Shown: positions 48,901 to 54,515 of the stretch, piece after piece
Position numbering within the stretch: the stretch's first letter is position 1
How the letters are laid out: each line of letters opens with the position of its first letter
NCBI GenBank assembly: GCA_910589415.1
Contig: OU342639.1
Span: 16,500,268 to 16,564,267, forward strand
Length of the DNA: 64,000 bases
Reading direction: 5' to 3'
Source of the DNA: Malachius bipustulatus
Taxonomy: Eukaryota; Arthropoda; Insecta; Coleoptera; Melyridae
The notes under the pieces: generated by a model
What the model saw: the letters and a program-made list of their open reading frames with translations, nothing else
Database searches by the model: none
What the model was told of the DNA's origin: nothing
Made by a program: the position numbers and the translations under genes

Positions 48901-50388
48901 GTATACGAAAACTCTAGATCCAGCCGACTTTGAAAACTTTTGAAATTTCAAATGGCGATCTGTTGATGACTTATGCTAGCTTACAAAAATAATTAGTTCA
49001 TTTTTAATTATAAAAAAGATAAGGCTTAAATAAGAATTTCGATTGTACAGTTTTTCAGCATATTTCCGCAACAGCTGAAGTTATCCAAAAAAAATTTTAG
49101 ATTACAAATCAGCGCACAAATACGCAGCTTTGCCCCACTTGTACCGACTTCATATCTCTCAAGATAATCGATATCTCTATAGGTACGTGTGGTACGTTTA
49201 CTCTTAAAAGTTTACCCTGTATGTCAAGCATTCAGCTAGACAACTTTAGTAATGATGTTTCAAGATCAACCTGATGGAAATTTTAGGTTCTGCTAAACCG
49301 CCAGATATACAGACAAGACAACAACTTTAATAAAAAAAAGAAAATCATAGAGAAAAAAGTACAGTGTACAGATTATGGTGTATATGAAGGACAAAAATAC
49401 ATACTTGTTGGGTTGCGTTCGTGGCCTGAGAGGAGCCCCTTGTTTCAATTTAGCATTAGGATATTGTGACAGATAGGTCATCATTGACTGTTCGTCGACA
49501 TTAGGATTCACTATTTCCTCTGGTTTAATTAGTTGGGGTACATTCAGCCAATCATCGGCCAGACCCATAGCTTCAGAAGCATTCTGGACGGAGTCTTTTG
49601 GATCCCAATCCTGTAATAATCAATTTTATAGTTACTCACCATTGGAAAAACAATAATGATCATTTCAGATACGTACAGGCCAATCGGGACAGAGTCCAGG
49701 AGCAACGGCGTCCACCAAAGCACCGACTGCTTTCCCGTCATTCCAGTCGGTCGTGAAATTATGAATGGGAAGATCTGGAACTTTACTCTGTATCCAGTTC
49801 ATCAGCCTGACAAGTAAAATTAATTATAGTACCTACTACCTGGATTTAATGAGAAATGAGGAAAAGTTGAATGATAGAGTTTAAAAATTTCCTAAAAAAA
49901 GGCAAAACGATACGATCGATTGTTTATAGTAAAGAAGTGTTACACATGAATGATTTTTCCCCTGTTTCCATTCTGCCGGTGCTATTAAGCAGGTTCTAGT
50001 TTCCATTCTTGTCGATAAAATGTTTCAAGTGCACTCAACAGCTGGTCAATGTGATTACAACCTAAATCGACGTTTCTTTTACTTTGAAGAAATCAATTTC
50101 TTAGGAATTTATAAAAATAAGACTGCAAAATGAATGCAAAATTTAAGACGCAAGAGTTAGACGAGTCGCGTTTAAAAAAATAAAATGCTATATGTAGAAA
50201 TAATAATTATCGGAGTAATGAGGAGAATTGGGAAACTAATACATACCTCTGTTTGGGGGTGGGTTCTGTACCTCCATTAATATCGTCTTCACCCTCCCAC
50301 ATAGGCAAAGATATTGAATAATGCAAAATTAACGTCCATATTAATCCCAGAATTAGTTTTAATTTGCAATCGACTATGTGCGTAGAAT
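4014..50388 (-). CDS. cher: Filamin (cheerio-like), 16 exons, 5' and 3' incomplete
   Basis: Filamin is a dimeric actin cross-linking scaffold of the cortical cytoskeleton: an N-terminal tandem calponin-homology (CH) actin-binding domain, then a rod of Ig-like filamin repeats that bind membrane receptors. Joining 50388-50247, 49806-49677, 49610-49405, 36233-35963, 35894-35786, 35723-34571, 34461-34220, 34071-33472, 33103-32762, 32692-32520, 32459-32256, 32182-31949, 31894-31727, 31661-31531, 31478-31343 and 4185-4014 gives one open frame of 4413 nt. All junctions are GT/AG and phases match. It covers the end of CH1 ([17 protein letters not shown]), all of CH2, 13 filamin repeats (each with a GPG-like start, a DNGDGT-like loop and an (I/V)PGSPF-like end) and hinge 1. 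The start codon, early CH1 and the C-terminal repeats with the dimerisation domain lie outside the window. Two introns are enormous (13.2 and 27.2 kb). Family assignment is near certain; the symbol follows the Drosophila orthologue. Confidence 0.95.
5055..5595 (+). pseudogene. RNase H-type non-LTR retrotransposon relic (3' end)
   Basis: Fragments in shifting plus-strand frames: [14 protein letters not shown] (RNase H, near 5063-5110), a segment like the post-RNase H region ([25 protein letters not shown]), then CPKCGTDD (zinc knuckle) and [15 protein letters not shown]. The order matches the C-terminus of I/jockey-group retrotransposons with RNase H. Riddled with frameshifts and stops. Confidence 0.65.
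6768..9660. repeat. Outer palindrome split by a foldback element
   Basis: The left arm (6768-6958: 'aaatcagttctgggggtaga', 'tactgggaaaacaataaatt', 'cagtcatgtggtatcacatt') recurs inverted to the right (8955-9068, plus a detached piece at 9616-9655, 'cccagaactgattttcgtgg'). The foldback at 7006-8946 lies in the loop between the arms. About 550 bp separates the two pieces of the right arm; no function seen there. Confidence 0.65.
7006..8946. mobile_element. Long foldback (palindromic) element, copy 1
   Basis: About 1.94 kb, with inverted arms of roughly 900 bp around a loop near 7970-8030. Ends are 'tagtggagagggt' and 'accctctctacta'. Arm blocks seen in both orientations include 'ccaatattggcaagatg'-like sequence, 'ggtcctgtagaatg', 'cgtgatatgtaaaccaatta' and 'aaacggttctcgagatatcg'. 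The loop is purine-rich ('gagaagagagaaaggagagg') and GC-rich. No transposase. A second copy is at 55151-56971. Open frames inside are arm artefacts with no recognisable motif. Confidence 0.8.
9665..11225. mobile_element. DNA transposon with long (about 470-bp) terminal inverted repeats
   Basis: Both ends carry 'cccgtaattagcgtgcaata' in inverted orientation. The arms (9.67-10.14 and 10.76-11.22 kb) match over most of their length ('tgaaaaaaagttcctataaa', 'ttgtagcccc'-like segments, 'accttacatggcataaaaat'). The unique centre encodes a decayed Tc1/mariner-like transposase on the minus strand. Long TIRs plus an internal transposase make this the best candidate here for a once-autonomous parent of palindromic MITEs. 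Confidence 0.72.
10155..10655 (-). pseudogene. Tc1/mariner-superfamily transposase relic
   Basis: On the minus strand a fragment like a helix-turn-helix region ([19 protein letters not shown]) precedes [11 protein letters not shown], which contains the second catalytic Asp context (family: QQDGAPPH). After a frame break comes [20 protein letters not shown] and PIDFYFLGE, the third catalytic Asp context (family: WPxRSPDLxPLDFFLWG). Most of the catalytic core with the first Asp is deleted; about 165 codons remain of a protein usually near 340. Not functional. Confidence 0.72.
12540..13040 (+). pseudogene. Second RNase H non-LTR retrotransposon 3' relic
   Basis: 'YPKCGTDDE' at 12535-12560 and [17 protein letters not shown], then [19 protein letters not shown], at 12868-12990 match the relic at 5.4-5.6 kb almost residue for residue. 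About 300 bp of unrelated sequence splits the two parts here. Plus strand, 3'-terminal coding region only. Confidence 0.62.
13139..15234. mobile_element. 2.1-kb palindromic element with CAGGGTGAGTC termini
   Basis: Termini CAGGGTGAGTCAATAGTGAG and its exact inverse are flanked by TA on both sides. The arms (13139-13925 and 14445-15234) are near-identical inverted copies, including 'atacagggtggaccatattt', 'gcatgcatgtatttactgaa' and 'ggtcatca'-type blocks. The 520-bp loop carries a smaller inverted-repeat element at 13955-14110. No coding sequence. A TA target suggests Tc1/mariner-type mobilisation. Confidence 0.8.
13954..14112. mobile_element. Small MITE with GTATTCATCAA inverted ends
   Basis: 'ggcccgtattcatcaa' on the left and 'ttgatgaatacggac' on the right, with subterminal 'gttatattttg' and 'caaaatataac' also inverted. 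TTA lies next to both ends, compatible with a PIF/Harbinger-type target. A similar 'aaggcccgtattcaa' occurs at 4690. It sits in the loop of the 2.1-kb palindrome. Confidence 0.55.
15888..16633. mobile_element. 746-bp palindromic MITE (CCGTGTGTCCCC family), copy 1
   Basis: Ends CCGTGTGTCCCCGGATAGGT and its inverse are flanked by TA duplications (15886-15887, 16634-16635). The arms, about 360 bp, are nearly perfect inverted copies around an axis near 16260. A second copy lies at 52802-53545. Non-coding; Tc1/mariner-type MITE by target site. Confidence 0.85.
17690..18228. repeat. Palindromic MITE, partly decayed
   Basis: The left arm ('tttcttaataacatgctaat', 'attatctacgaaagtagttt') recurs inverted on the right ('tactagcatgttattaagaa', 'aaactactttcgtagataat'). 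The right end is CACCCTGTA; the left terminus is degraded. Non-coding. Confidence 0.68.
18800..19450. repeat. P-family inverted-repeat element, copy 2
   Basis: Left: 'acagagtcggttaaattaga', 'tttcaaagccgactggatct', 'cttatggccgccataa'. Right: the inverse 'ggcggccataagaaaacc' and 'agatctagtcggctttgaaa'. The right arm lacks the outermost block. Non-coding. Confidence 0.65.
21408..21612 (+). pseudogene. Tc1/mariner-like transposase fragment
   Basis: A 68-codon plus-strand frame contains [20 protein letters not shown], like the family segment preceding the third catalytic residue (xNFPGRWIGRGGPIxWPPRS). The following segment, where the catalytic Asp should lie, is diverged. Only this piece is recognisable. 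Confidence 0.6.
22118..22665. repeat. Degenerate inverted-repeat element
   Basis: 'acccctcattctctatacga' near 22312 is answered by 'gcatagagaattaaa' and 'caaatgaggggt' near 22550-22590; 'aatcatttttaggtt' by 'aacctaaaaatgatt'. The arms are separated by about 170 bp. The left flank has a 'taccgggtgtc' terminus-like motif. Non-coding. Confidence 0.5.
23831..23975. repeat. Q-family repeat fragment (CCCAGCTCATTCGAAG)
   Basis: Contains 'tacagaatgtcccagctcat' and 'tcgaagcggtctctgtaggc', followed by an 'ttattttggactatacagag' block. The same order is seen at 36536-36850 and in part at 27850-27930 with 28893-29045. Terminal motif related to TACAGGGTGTCCC. Confidence 0.6.
24467..24662 (+). pseudogene. 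Mariner transposase C-terminal relic
   Basis: The plus-strand frame reads [20 protein letters not shown], then FQSN and a [11 protein letters not shown] segment. This parallels mariner transposases after the third Asp (HSPDLAPSDYHLF...LGGKxFxSNEEV). The catalytic D position (APSD) is replaced (AHVF). Inactive. Confidence 0.6.
25575..26110 (+). repeat. Single copy of the ~640-bp repeat unit
   Basis: Contains 'acgctcctgtatctttatct', 'ctttcaagattagtgaacaa', 'ctggtcgcagttttcaatct' and 'agtagcgtgggtaggagga' in the orientation used at 45.94-47.3 kb and inverse to 29.05-30.69 kb. Non-coding, AT-rich. Confidence 0.65.
26920..27446. repeat. Palindromic element, CAGGGGAGGGTGTCA end
   Basis: Ends 'tacaggggagggtgtcaaaa' and 'tttgacaccctgta' are inverted. 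Inner blocks 'gatatt..cttgagaaccg' and 'cggttcccgagatatc' also pair. TA flanks both ends. Non-coding, more diverged than the other palindromes. Confidence 0.6.
27936..28890. mobile_element. 955-bp palindromic MITE (CAGGGTGATTCAGG family)
   Basis: CAGGGTGATTCAGGTTTTAC and its inverse form the ends; inner arm blocks 'gtttgcttcgtgaacta' and 'ttcatgaagcaaac' pair. TA lies at both ends (27934-27935, 28891-28892). It interrupts a Q-family repeat whose right flank ('tagattgtctgagaag') is also found at 36691. Non-coding. Confidence 0.75.
29048..30690 (-). repeat. Block of ~640-bp repeat units, inverted copy
   Basis: Reverse complement of the block at 45.94-47.6 kb: 'ttgcgcatcaatcgcataaa' near 29055, then two units ending with 'gctacagggcgtttttaaaa' (about 30010) and 'gctacaggagcgtttttaaa' (about 30648). 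Shared landmarks are 'cctacccacgc(a/c)actgg' and 'tcctagattgaaaactgcga'. Satellite-like, non-coding. Confidence 0.7.
31343..31478 (-). CDS. cher: Filamin exon: Ig repeat 13, second half
   Basis: Acceptor TTGTTAG, donor CACC|GTAAGT. It encodes [20 protein letters not shown] and [20 protein letters not shown], the last rod-1 repeat before hinge 1. It ends in phase 0 and opens the 27.2-kb intron. Confidence 0.93.
31531..31661 (-). CDS. cher: Filamin exon: Ig repeat 13, first half
   Basis: Acceptor GATTTTAG, donor GTAG|GTAAGT. It encodes [20 protein letters not shown] and [20 protein letters not shown]. This resembles the repeat just before hinge 1 in vertebrate filamins (a KVTCTVCTP-like strand there). 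It ends in phase 2. Confidence 0.92.
31727..31894 (-). CDS. cher: Filamin exon: Ig repeat 12, C-terminal part
   Basis: Acceptor TTTTTAG, donor AAC|GTAAGG. It encodes [35 protein letters not shown] and a divergent repeat end, [11 protein letters not shown], lacking the usual PGSPF. 168 bp, phase 0. Confidence 0.93.
31949..32182 (-). CDS. cher: Filamin exon: Ig repeats 11-12
   Basis: Acceptor TCTTCAG, donor ATT|GTAAGT. It finishes repeat 11 (VSYIPPNEG ... [12 protein letters not shown]) and starts repeat 12 ([16 protein letters not shown] ... [17 protein letters not shown]). Phase 0 in and out. Confidence 0.95.
32256..32459 (-). CDS. cher: Filamin exon: Ig repeat 11
   Basis: Acceptor TTACTCAG, donor GAG|GTGGGT. 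It encodes [16 protein letters not shown], a [20 protein letters not shown] strand and [10 protein letters not shown]. Phase 0 at both ends (204 bp). Flanking introns are 60 and 73 bp. Confidence 0.95.
32520..32692 (-). CDS. cher: Filamin exon: Ig repeat 10, C-terminal part
   Basis: Acceptor CCTTAG. It encodes [38 protein letters not shown] and QHIPGSPFK. The donor used is AAA|GTTAGT; the overlapping GTATGA four bases on would put the next exon out of frame. Confidence 0.94.
32762..33103 (-). CDS. cher: Filamin exon: Ig repeats 9-10
   Basis: Acceptor TTTCTAG, donor AAAG|GTTAGT. It reads [16 protein letters not shown] ... [15 protein letters not shown] ... [12 protein letters not shown] (rest of repeat 9), then the start of repeat 10 ([11 protein letters not shown] ... 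VFTVETKG). A 368-bp intron precedes it, a 69-bp intron follows. Confidence 0.95.
33472..34071 (-). CDS. cher: Filamin exon: Ig repeats 7-9
   Basis: The start is set by acceptor GTATAG at 34072-34073, which restores [13 protein letters not shown] in frame. The nearer AG at 34041-34042 would create an immediate stop and is rejected. The exon holds most of repeat 7 ([19 protein letters not shown]), all of repeat 8 ([12 protein letters not shown] ... [17 protein letters not shown] ... IGGSPFQ) and the start of repeat 9. Donor CACG|GTAACC, phase 1. Confidence 0.94.
34220..34461 (-). CDS. cher: Filamin exon: Ig repeats 6-7
   Basis: Acceptor CTTTTTAG, donor CCAA|GTAAGT. It encodes the body of repeat 6 ([23 protein letters not shown]) and the start of repeat 7 ([12 protein letters not shown]). 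Phase 2 in, phase 1 out. Confidence 0.94.
34571..35723 (-). CDS. cher: Filamin exon: Ig repeats 2-6
   Basis: The largest exon in the window (1153 bp, about 384 codons). It holds the end of repeat 2, complete repeats 3, 4 and 5, and the start of repeat 6. Repeat starts seen: [27 protein letters not shown] and KVRCFGPGV. Repeat ends seen: [24 protein letters not shown] and TNNSPYRV. Acceptor CTCAG|GTG, donor CAAG|GTAGGT. Confidence 0.96.
35786..35894 (-). CDS. cher: Filamin exon: start of Ig repeat 2
   Basis: A 109-bp exon between a 68-bp and a 62-bp intron. Acceptor TTTCGCAG, donor ACTAAAA|GTAAAT. It reads [20 protein letters not shown] onward into a [13 protein letters not shown] strand. Its frame is only recovered by splicing; it ends in phase 1 (A|GT, Ser). 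Confidence 0.92.
35963..36233 (-). CDS. cher: Filamin exon: Ig repeat 1
   Basis: Acceptor TTTCCAG, donor ACAG|GTAAAT. It encodes the whole of repeat 1, starting [12 protein letters not shown] and ending [12 protein letters not shown]. It completes the Lys codon split from the CH2 exon across the 13.2-kb intron and ends in phase 0. Confidence 0.95.
36536..36850. repeat. Q-family repeat with TACAGGGTGTCCC end
   Basis: Starts 'tacagggtgtcccagctcat' and continues 'tcgaagcggtctctgtaggc', 'attattttggagtatacaga' and 'tagattgtctgagaagagaa', ending near 'gaaaacggctcaagatagag'. It appears uninterrupted where the 27.9-kb copy carries a palindromic insertion. Confidence 0.62.
36975..38610 (-). pseudogene. 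CR1/jockey-like non-LTR reverse transcriptase relic
   Basis: Minus-strand fragments in the correct order, from about 38610 downward: [13 protein letters not shown] (pre-RT), [28 protein letters not shown] with [11 protein letters not shown] (RT motifs 1-2), CQYGFRK (motif A region), [15 protein letters not shown], [20 protein letters not shown] (motif B), SFADDSTL (motif C, catalytic DD kept), then [17 protein letters not shown] and [15 protein letters not shown] near the end of the ORF. Several frameshifts and stops break it, and the endonuclease domain is absent. The absence of RNase H and the motif spellings favour a CR1-like clade over the I/R1 group; clade assignment is from memory. Confidence 0.75.
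40205..41475 (+). pseudogene. Reverse transcriptase pseudogene of the truncated element
   Basis: Recognisable RT motifs in order: [15 protein letters not shown], then (new frame) [53 protein letters not shown] (motif A), [17 protein letters not shown] (motif B), [12 protein letters not shown] (motif C, catalytic DD kept), then [14 protein letters not shown]. Apparent lesions are a tandem 'ctttatt' repeat near 40270 (+7), an extra 'ct' near 40735 (+2), the LTR-like insertion after 41092, and a one-base shift near 41480. The endonuclease domain is missing. Not functional. Confidence 0.85.
41093..41336. mobile_element. Solo-LTR-like insertion, 244 bp, 5-bp TSD
   Basis: Starts TGTTATGTTATTG and ends ATAAAACA (TG...CA, short inverted ends TGTT/AACA). 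GCCAC occurs immediately on both sides (41088-41092 and 41337-41341). Removing the segment and one GCCAC rejoins the RT frame across ...[11 protein letters not shown]. This is the signature of a solo LTR left by recombination, or of a tiny non-autonomous LTR element. No internal coding. Confidence 0.8.
41546..42670 (+). pseudogene. RNase H and zinc-knuckle region of the truncated element
   Basis: A clean 374-codon frame, the 3' part of the single-element polyprotein rather than a separate gene. RNase H motifs: [30 protein letters not shown] and [18 protein letters not shown]. The last motif normally has Asp (NERAD); here it is His, so a catalytic residue is lost. A C-terminal [18 protein letters not shown] knuckle follows. 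Domain order and tail fit the I/R1/jockey group of RNase H-bearing elements. The frame stays open despite decay upstream, suggesting a fairly young insertion. Confidence 0.88.
45023..45068. repeat. (GA)n microsatellite
   Basis: Uninterrupted GA dinucleotides for about 46 bases, followed by a purine-rich tail to about 45092. The open frame across it (RERERE) is low-complexity and not a gene. Confidence 0.95.
45499..45585 (-). other. tRNA-derived SINE head or tRNA relic
   Basis: On the minus strand, an A-box-like 'tggtgcagcggttaggg' (45561-45577) and a B box GGTTCGAATCCC (45512-45523) are spaced as in tRNA promoters, and a T run follows ('gtcgttttttt'). The acceptor ends do not pair and no proper anticodon arm forms, so this is not a functional tRNA; a Pol III-derived SINE head is more likely. 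Confidence 0.6.
45889..45934. repeat. (TA)n microsatellite
   Basis: Alternating AT for about 46 bases with three TTT interruptions, immediately before the 640-bp repeat block. Confidence 0.95.
45942..47600 (+). repeat. Block of ~640-bp tandem repeat units
   Basis: Two units begin with 'acgctcctgt(g/a)gcttcatctt'-like sequence at about 45966 and 46612, and a third partial unit starts near 47237. The block ends at 'gattgatgcgcaagaaggtt'. Each unit has 'ctggtcg(c/a)agttttcaatct', 'ccaaaatggcggcc' and 'gggtaggaaaagggtaaaaa'. It is the inverse of 29.05-30.69 kb. Non-coding, satellite-like. Confidence 0.72.
47405..48470. repeat. Palindrome with a 700-bp unique core
   Basis: The left arm ('attgaatcgcataaaaatac', 'cgattgatgcgcaagaa', ending about 47600) recurs inverted at 48300-48470 ('ttgcgcatcaatcgcatgaa', 'gtatttttatgcgattcaat'). 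The core (47610-48298) is unrelated to the arms and much more GC-rich than its surroundings. Confidence 0.65.
47672..48250. promoter_or_regulatory. GC-richer island in a palindrome loop, function unknown
   Basis: A block with many CpGs ('cggcggaacgacgca', 'ccctcgctccgctcggcccg') in otherwise AT-rich DNA. It holds a 10-bp stem (ATAACAACTA/TAGTTGTTAT near 47850), a TCAGT initiator-like motif near 47875, and AACAG|GTAGGTACC (about 48005), which would fit a splice donor. 'ttttagcgcat' occurs at both edges inverted (about 47680 and 48180), so it may instead be a short transposon. No ORF. Promoter role is a guess. Confidence 0.25.
49405..49610 (-). CDS. cher: Filamin exon: CH2, C-terminal half and linker
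   Basis: Acceptor ATTACAG, donor AACAA|GTATGT. It contains the filamin hallmarks [27 protein letters not shown] and [20 protein letters not shown], the end of CH2 leading into the rod. It ends in phase 2 (AA|G, Lys) and joins the repeat-1 exon 13.2 kb away without frame loss. Confidence 0.95.
49677..49806 (-). CDS. cher: Filamin exon: CH2, N-terminal half
   Basis: Acceptor CTTGTCAG, donor CCT|GTACGT. It encodes [20 protein letters not shown] and then [20 protein letters not shown], the first helices of the second CH domain. Phase 2 in, phase 0 out; separated from the CH1 exon by a 440-bp intron. Confidence 0.94.
50247..50388 (-). CDS. cher: Filamin exon: end of CH1 actin-binding domain
   Basis: The exon follows an acceptor TTTCAG (minus strand, 50389-50390) and ends at donor AG|GTATGT. 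It reads ...[20 protein letters not shown], the last helix of the first CH domain, then an acidic linker [11 protein letters not shown]. It starts needing two bases of a split GAT codon and ends in phase 2 (AG|G, Arg). The preceding CH1 exon was not found between 50389 and 64000. Confidence 0.93.
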
Positions 50389-50435
50389 CTGAAACAAATA
50401 TTTTTTGTATGATTTTATTATTTTTAAGAAATATA

Positions 50436-50953
50436 CAGGATGGTCCATATTTTATTTTTGAAAATGGCAGGAGCGATTCCAAAAATAATTAAAAAAAAGT
50501 CTTAATAAACATTGGTTATTAGACCATTTGGTGTCGAAGTTTTAAAAAAATAACGTTTTTTTTTTTGGAATATACCTAACAAAATTGGCTAACTGGAATA
50601 ATTTTAAATTTCTGAAAATCTCAATGAGATTGATTCTACTGATTGATTCCTGCACTCTTAGTGATAAAATGATTTATTCTGGGTATGTCATTACTTTTTT
50701 TTAAATAATTTCTATGCCACTGGCTATTTGATCACTAAGAGTGCTGAAATTTAGAACCAATCTCATTGATATTTTAAAAAATTTCAAATTATTCCAGTTA
50801 GCTAATTTTGATAACAGATATAAGGATATTGTATAGAGATATTCCTTCTATTTCAAAAACCAAATCTCTGAGGACCAAAGTTTATTAGGACTTGTTTTAA
50901 ATTATTTTATGAATCGCTCCTGGCTTTTTCAAAGATATAATCTGGATCACCTG
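50436..50953. repeat. Palindromic MITE, CAGGATGGTCC end
   Basis: Ends 'tacaggatggtcc' and 'ggatcacctgta' are inverted. Inner blocks 'tggcaggagcgattcc', 'tctcaatgagattgattcta' and 'agcactct' pair with their inverses around an axis near 50695. TA flanks. Lies just upstream of the CH1 exon. Non-coding. Confidence 0.65.
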
Positions 50954-52801
50954 TATTTTTTTATAATGAAAATTCAATGAAGATAATTATTGATAAAGGG
51001 GGGGGGGGAGGGGATTAATCCATTTTTCTTTTTTAAACATACAGTGTGACCCATTTGTTCTTGAAACACCCTGTATAGGATCTTAATTTATTGTGCGATT
51101 TTAAAAGTATTTCTTTTAAATCATAGAGCTCGATGAGCTATATTTTTGGAGCAAAAAGCGTCTCATTCCTACAAAATCCAAGGTCTACTACATCAGTGCT
51201 TGCTTGTAAAATATCAAAAATTCATATTAGCTGAAAAGTGAATATATAATGATGCCATATCAAACTATTTTTCTTTTTCTACCTAATAATTTATTTTGGA
51301 TCAGCTTCGAAGACATGTCCTAGATGTAATGATGATGATGATAGATATAGTGAAAATGATCACACTGATAATATCACACAGATAGAACCGCATCCCTTTG
51401 GAACAGCATTCTCAGGGATGTGTTTTCTGAGGAATTCAAACTGCAACGAATCAAAGCCAAAGTAAATCGGTATCTCCACTCATGCACCGCTCCCAGAGCA
51501 TCATATAGAGATCCCCCTGCAGTGCATCTTCATTTTCAATAAAAAATAGGGCCTGTATTGATTTGAATTAAATCCTCTTCAGGAAGAATTTATTCCAATA
51601 TTTAGAAGATGACACAAGAAATCTGAAAATATTCCTTGCAGAGATTGTTGCCAACTAACTGATCTATGATATCGCCTTATATTTTTTGACACTAATTATA
51701 AATAATCATGTATAACAAAACAGGTGAAAAGACAGTCAAAGGGTGCGCTATTAGAGCATGACTCCACCCAAGGAAGGAGACCATCTTCTAAGTCTAAGTC
51801 AATCTTCGCTTTGTCGCGTTCAACGTAAAATAATTGTCATAGACAAGATTGCTAGATGACTGTATAGTAGACAGTGCAAAAATTGGCTTTCTCTAAATGA
51901 ATCATGGACGGAACTAGTATAATAAAGCCACGTTCTCACTAATAATTCCAAGAAAAGCTTGTAGGTGAGTTTCGGTTAACATTCATTACCTTAGCTCGCA
52001 TCCACCGCAGCTCGGTTACTGTGTCATTGCTTTATTTAGCACAATAATAATTATATTACCTATATCCCAACAATTTCATTGTATCTGTGCATTCAGTAGA
52101 TACCTACGATTGTTTAAACGCATATCAATACAGTAAATGTTTCAAGTTTAATCCATTTATTGAATGACGTGATGCTTTTTAATTGACAGAGAATTCTCTA
52201 AATAAAATGAAATAGGTAGGTATGTGGCGATTTTTGCCATCCGTTTCTCTGCTCTTGGATACTTGGAGATATGAATTGACCTCGACATAGTTAAAACTGG
52301 TACCAAAGCCGATTCCGATTGACTTTGGCCTTGACCTTGACTATGCTATAAGCCGGTGAAGATCGTTCGTCTAGCTATAGTCTACTCATTTTAAACTTTT
52401 AGGAAAAAAGTATCTACCTAGCTATTAATAAACGAATTTTGTGCTTTGTAGCAGATTAACGCTAATTTCGTTCTATTTTTAAAAATCATACTTTGACTTA
52501 TAGAGATTATTAATCGATTAAAAGTTTATTTATAAGTCTACAGGATGTCAACTAAAAAATACATATAGAGCTTTACATAGAGCTTTACAAAAAAATACAT
52601 AGCTTTTTTCTTGGCACACATTGATGCGTATTGGAATTTTTGTAGGAGCACCCTCTAAGACATTTCGAGATTCTGCAAAATAATAAAAAAAAGTTTCTGG
52701 AAGGCAAGGAGTATCCGAGACACCACACAAATCTATTTTATTAGAAATATTGTTTATTCCTACACGGATGACTCGCTGATTTTTTTTTTTTTGTACTTCT
52801 A

Positions 52802-53545
52802 CCGTGTGTCCCCGGATAGGTGAAACGACTCTTATAAAGACAAAAATTTCTTGATTTTAATTTTAATTTTTTGGGGTTCAGCCCTGCTTGGCTGAAGAAT
52901 AATTTCTAACAAAATATTAGTTTTGAAAAATCAAGCATGCCTTGGAAATTTCCAAGAAACCGGTTTTTCTGTTGAGTAAAGTGCCTTTTATGGCAAATAC
53001 GACAAAATGTTATTTGAAAAAGTTGTTCAGAATTAACATTTAGGTCCGTATACCCAATTTCAAAATCATAGGCCAACTTTGATCTTTTACATTTACTTTT
53101 ATGTTTATTTCACAAATCAAAGAATTTCATTTGTAACAAAGACTTATATTGACAAATTGTTATTACTATGGGTACAATTTGGTTTTTCCATGACAGTCTT
53201 TGTTACAAAATGAAATTCTTTGATTTGTGAAATAAAACATAAAAATAAATGAAAAAAAAATTACTAGTTGATCTATGATTTGGAAATTTGGTATAGGGAC
53301 CTAAATGTTGATTCTGAACAACTTTTTCAAATAACATTTTGTCGTTTTTGCCACATAAAAGGCACTTTACTCAACAGAAAACCGGTTTCTTGGAATTTCC
53401 AAGGCATGCTTGATTTTTCAAAACTAAAATTTTGTTAGAAATTATTCTTTAGCCAAGCAGGGCTGAACCCCAAAAAATTAAAATTGAAATCAAACAATTT
53501 TTGTCTTTTATAAGAGTCGTTTCACCTATCCGGGGACACACACGG
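52802..53545. mobile_element. 744-bp palindromic MITE (CCGTGTGTCCCC family), copy 2
   Basis: Same ends and arms as the copy at 15888-16633, with few differences (for example 'acacacacggta' at the right end), and TA flanks at 52800-52801 and 53546-53547. Non-coding. Confidence 0.85.
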
Positions 53546-53682
53546 TATATTCATCTATAAATTTTTTTGGAGGAAAACACTATGCTAGTAAGAATTTGGG
53601 ATTTTTATCCACCGACACCTATCACTGACAATTCCACTCATACGTTATTACACCCATTTGATTTCTCAAATATCGCTGTTTG

Positions 53683-53935
53683 CTATCGGATATTTTGTAT
53701 CGCGGAAGGAAGAGACAATGCAAGTGGATAAATTTATCGATAATTCTGCTTGTTCATATGTTGCTATGGCAATGGTTCGATTCCTTGGCACTCAGTCACT
53801 AAATGTCACAATTCATTTTATTATTTGGAAATATTTTATATGGAAAAAAAGTTTCTCGGTCTTGCCGGGGTTTGCACCCGGGTACTTTCGAACAATACTC
53901 TTGCAGCCTATCCACTCGTCCACTGACGCTTATCA
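53683..53935 (-). mobile_element. tRNA-derived SINE-like element, copy 1
   Basis: On the minus strand the head has 'gtggacgagtggataggc' (A-box-like) and GGGTGCAAACCCC (B-box-like). The body ends at 'caaaatatccgata'. The same body and head recur at 54302-54515 in the same orientation. Diverged B box; not a functional tRNA. Confidence 0.6.
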
Positions 53936-54301
53936 ATAATGAATGCCATAACTACTGATATATCTACCTACCGTTTGCCATTTGATTTTTATTAGAAATA
54001 CTTACATAAAATACAACATTTGTGTTTTTAACAATAATATTTGTCTTTTTAAAAGTCATTTTGATTTTTGTTCACTGTTAAAAATAACGTTTAGTACAAT
54101 TCGATGGAATTGTTTCAACAAATACCACTCGACCTTACGATTTTCAGGGATATTTTTATATGCAGTTGTTTTCTCCTACTTTCTTGCATGTAGGCAATTT
54201 AACTCCATCTGCAGGAAAAATCACTCGAGCGCAGGCGTTCTCGTGATTTTTTCAACAGCTATATCGTTAAATTTCCAATGCAAGTAAGTATTCGAGACTT
54301 A

Positions 54302-54515
54302 CTATCGGATATTTTGTATCGAGGAAGGAAGAGAGAATGCAAGTGGATAAATTTATCTAAAATTCTTCTTCTTTATAATATGTTCCTGTGGCAAAAGTCT
54401 TCGCACTCTTTTTAGTTGGAAATATTTTGTATAGAAGAAAAAAGCTTTACCATCGCTCTACCGAGGTTTGAACCCGGGCCCTTTCGAAAAATATACCTAT
54501 GTCCAATTTTTATAA
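54302..54515 (-). mobile_element. tRNA-derived SINE-like element, copy 2
   Basis: Shares 'tatcggatattttgtatcg', 'ggaaggaagag', 'tgcaagtggataaatttat' and 'ggaaatattttgtata' with copy 1. The B box is better preserved: GGGTTCAAACC on the minus strand. The head's A box is lost past about 54510. Non-coding. Confidence 0.6.

Larger units (their letters stand above)
36234..49404 (-). other. 13.2-kb filamin intron between CH2 and Ig repeat 1
   Basis: Bounded by donor GTATGT at 49404-49399 and acceptor TTTCCAG ending at 36234. It contains TACAGGGTG-type repeats, a CR1-like RT relic, a truncated RNase H retrotransposon with a nested solo-LTR-like insert, a SINE-like tRNA relic, microsatellites and a block of about 640-bp repeat units. 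I see no host coding sequence in 38.65-40.15, 42.79-44.98 or 48.47-49.26 kb; these are AT-rich, with one unpaired TACAGGGTG end at 44.12 kb and a P-family half at 48.84-49.09 kb. Confidence 0.85.

Noticed and set aside
53776..53786. Plus-strand GGTTCGATTCC as a tRNA B box
   Set aside because: No matching A box or cloverleaf upstream; it lies in the body of a minus-strand SINE-like element.
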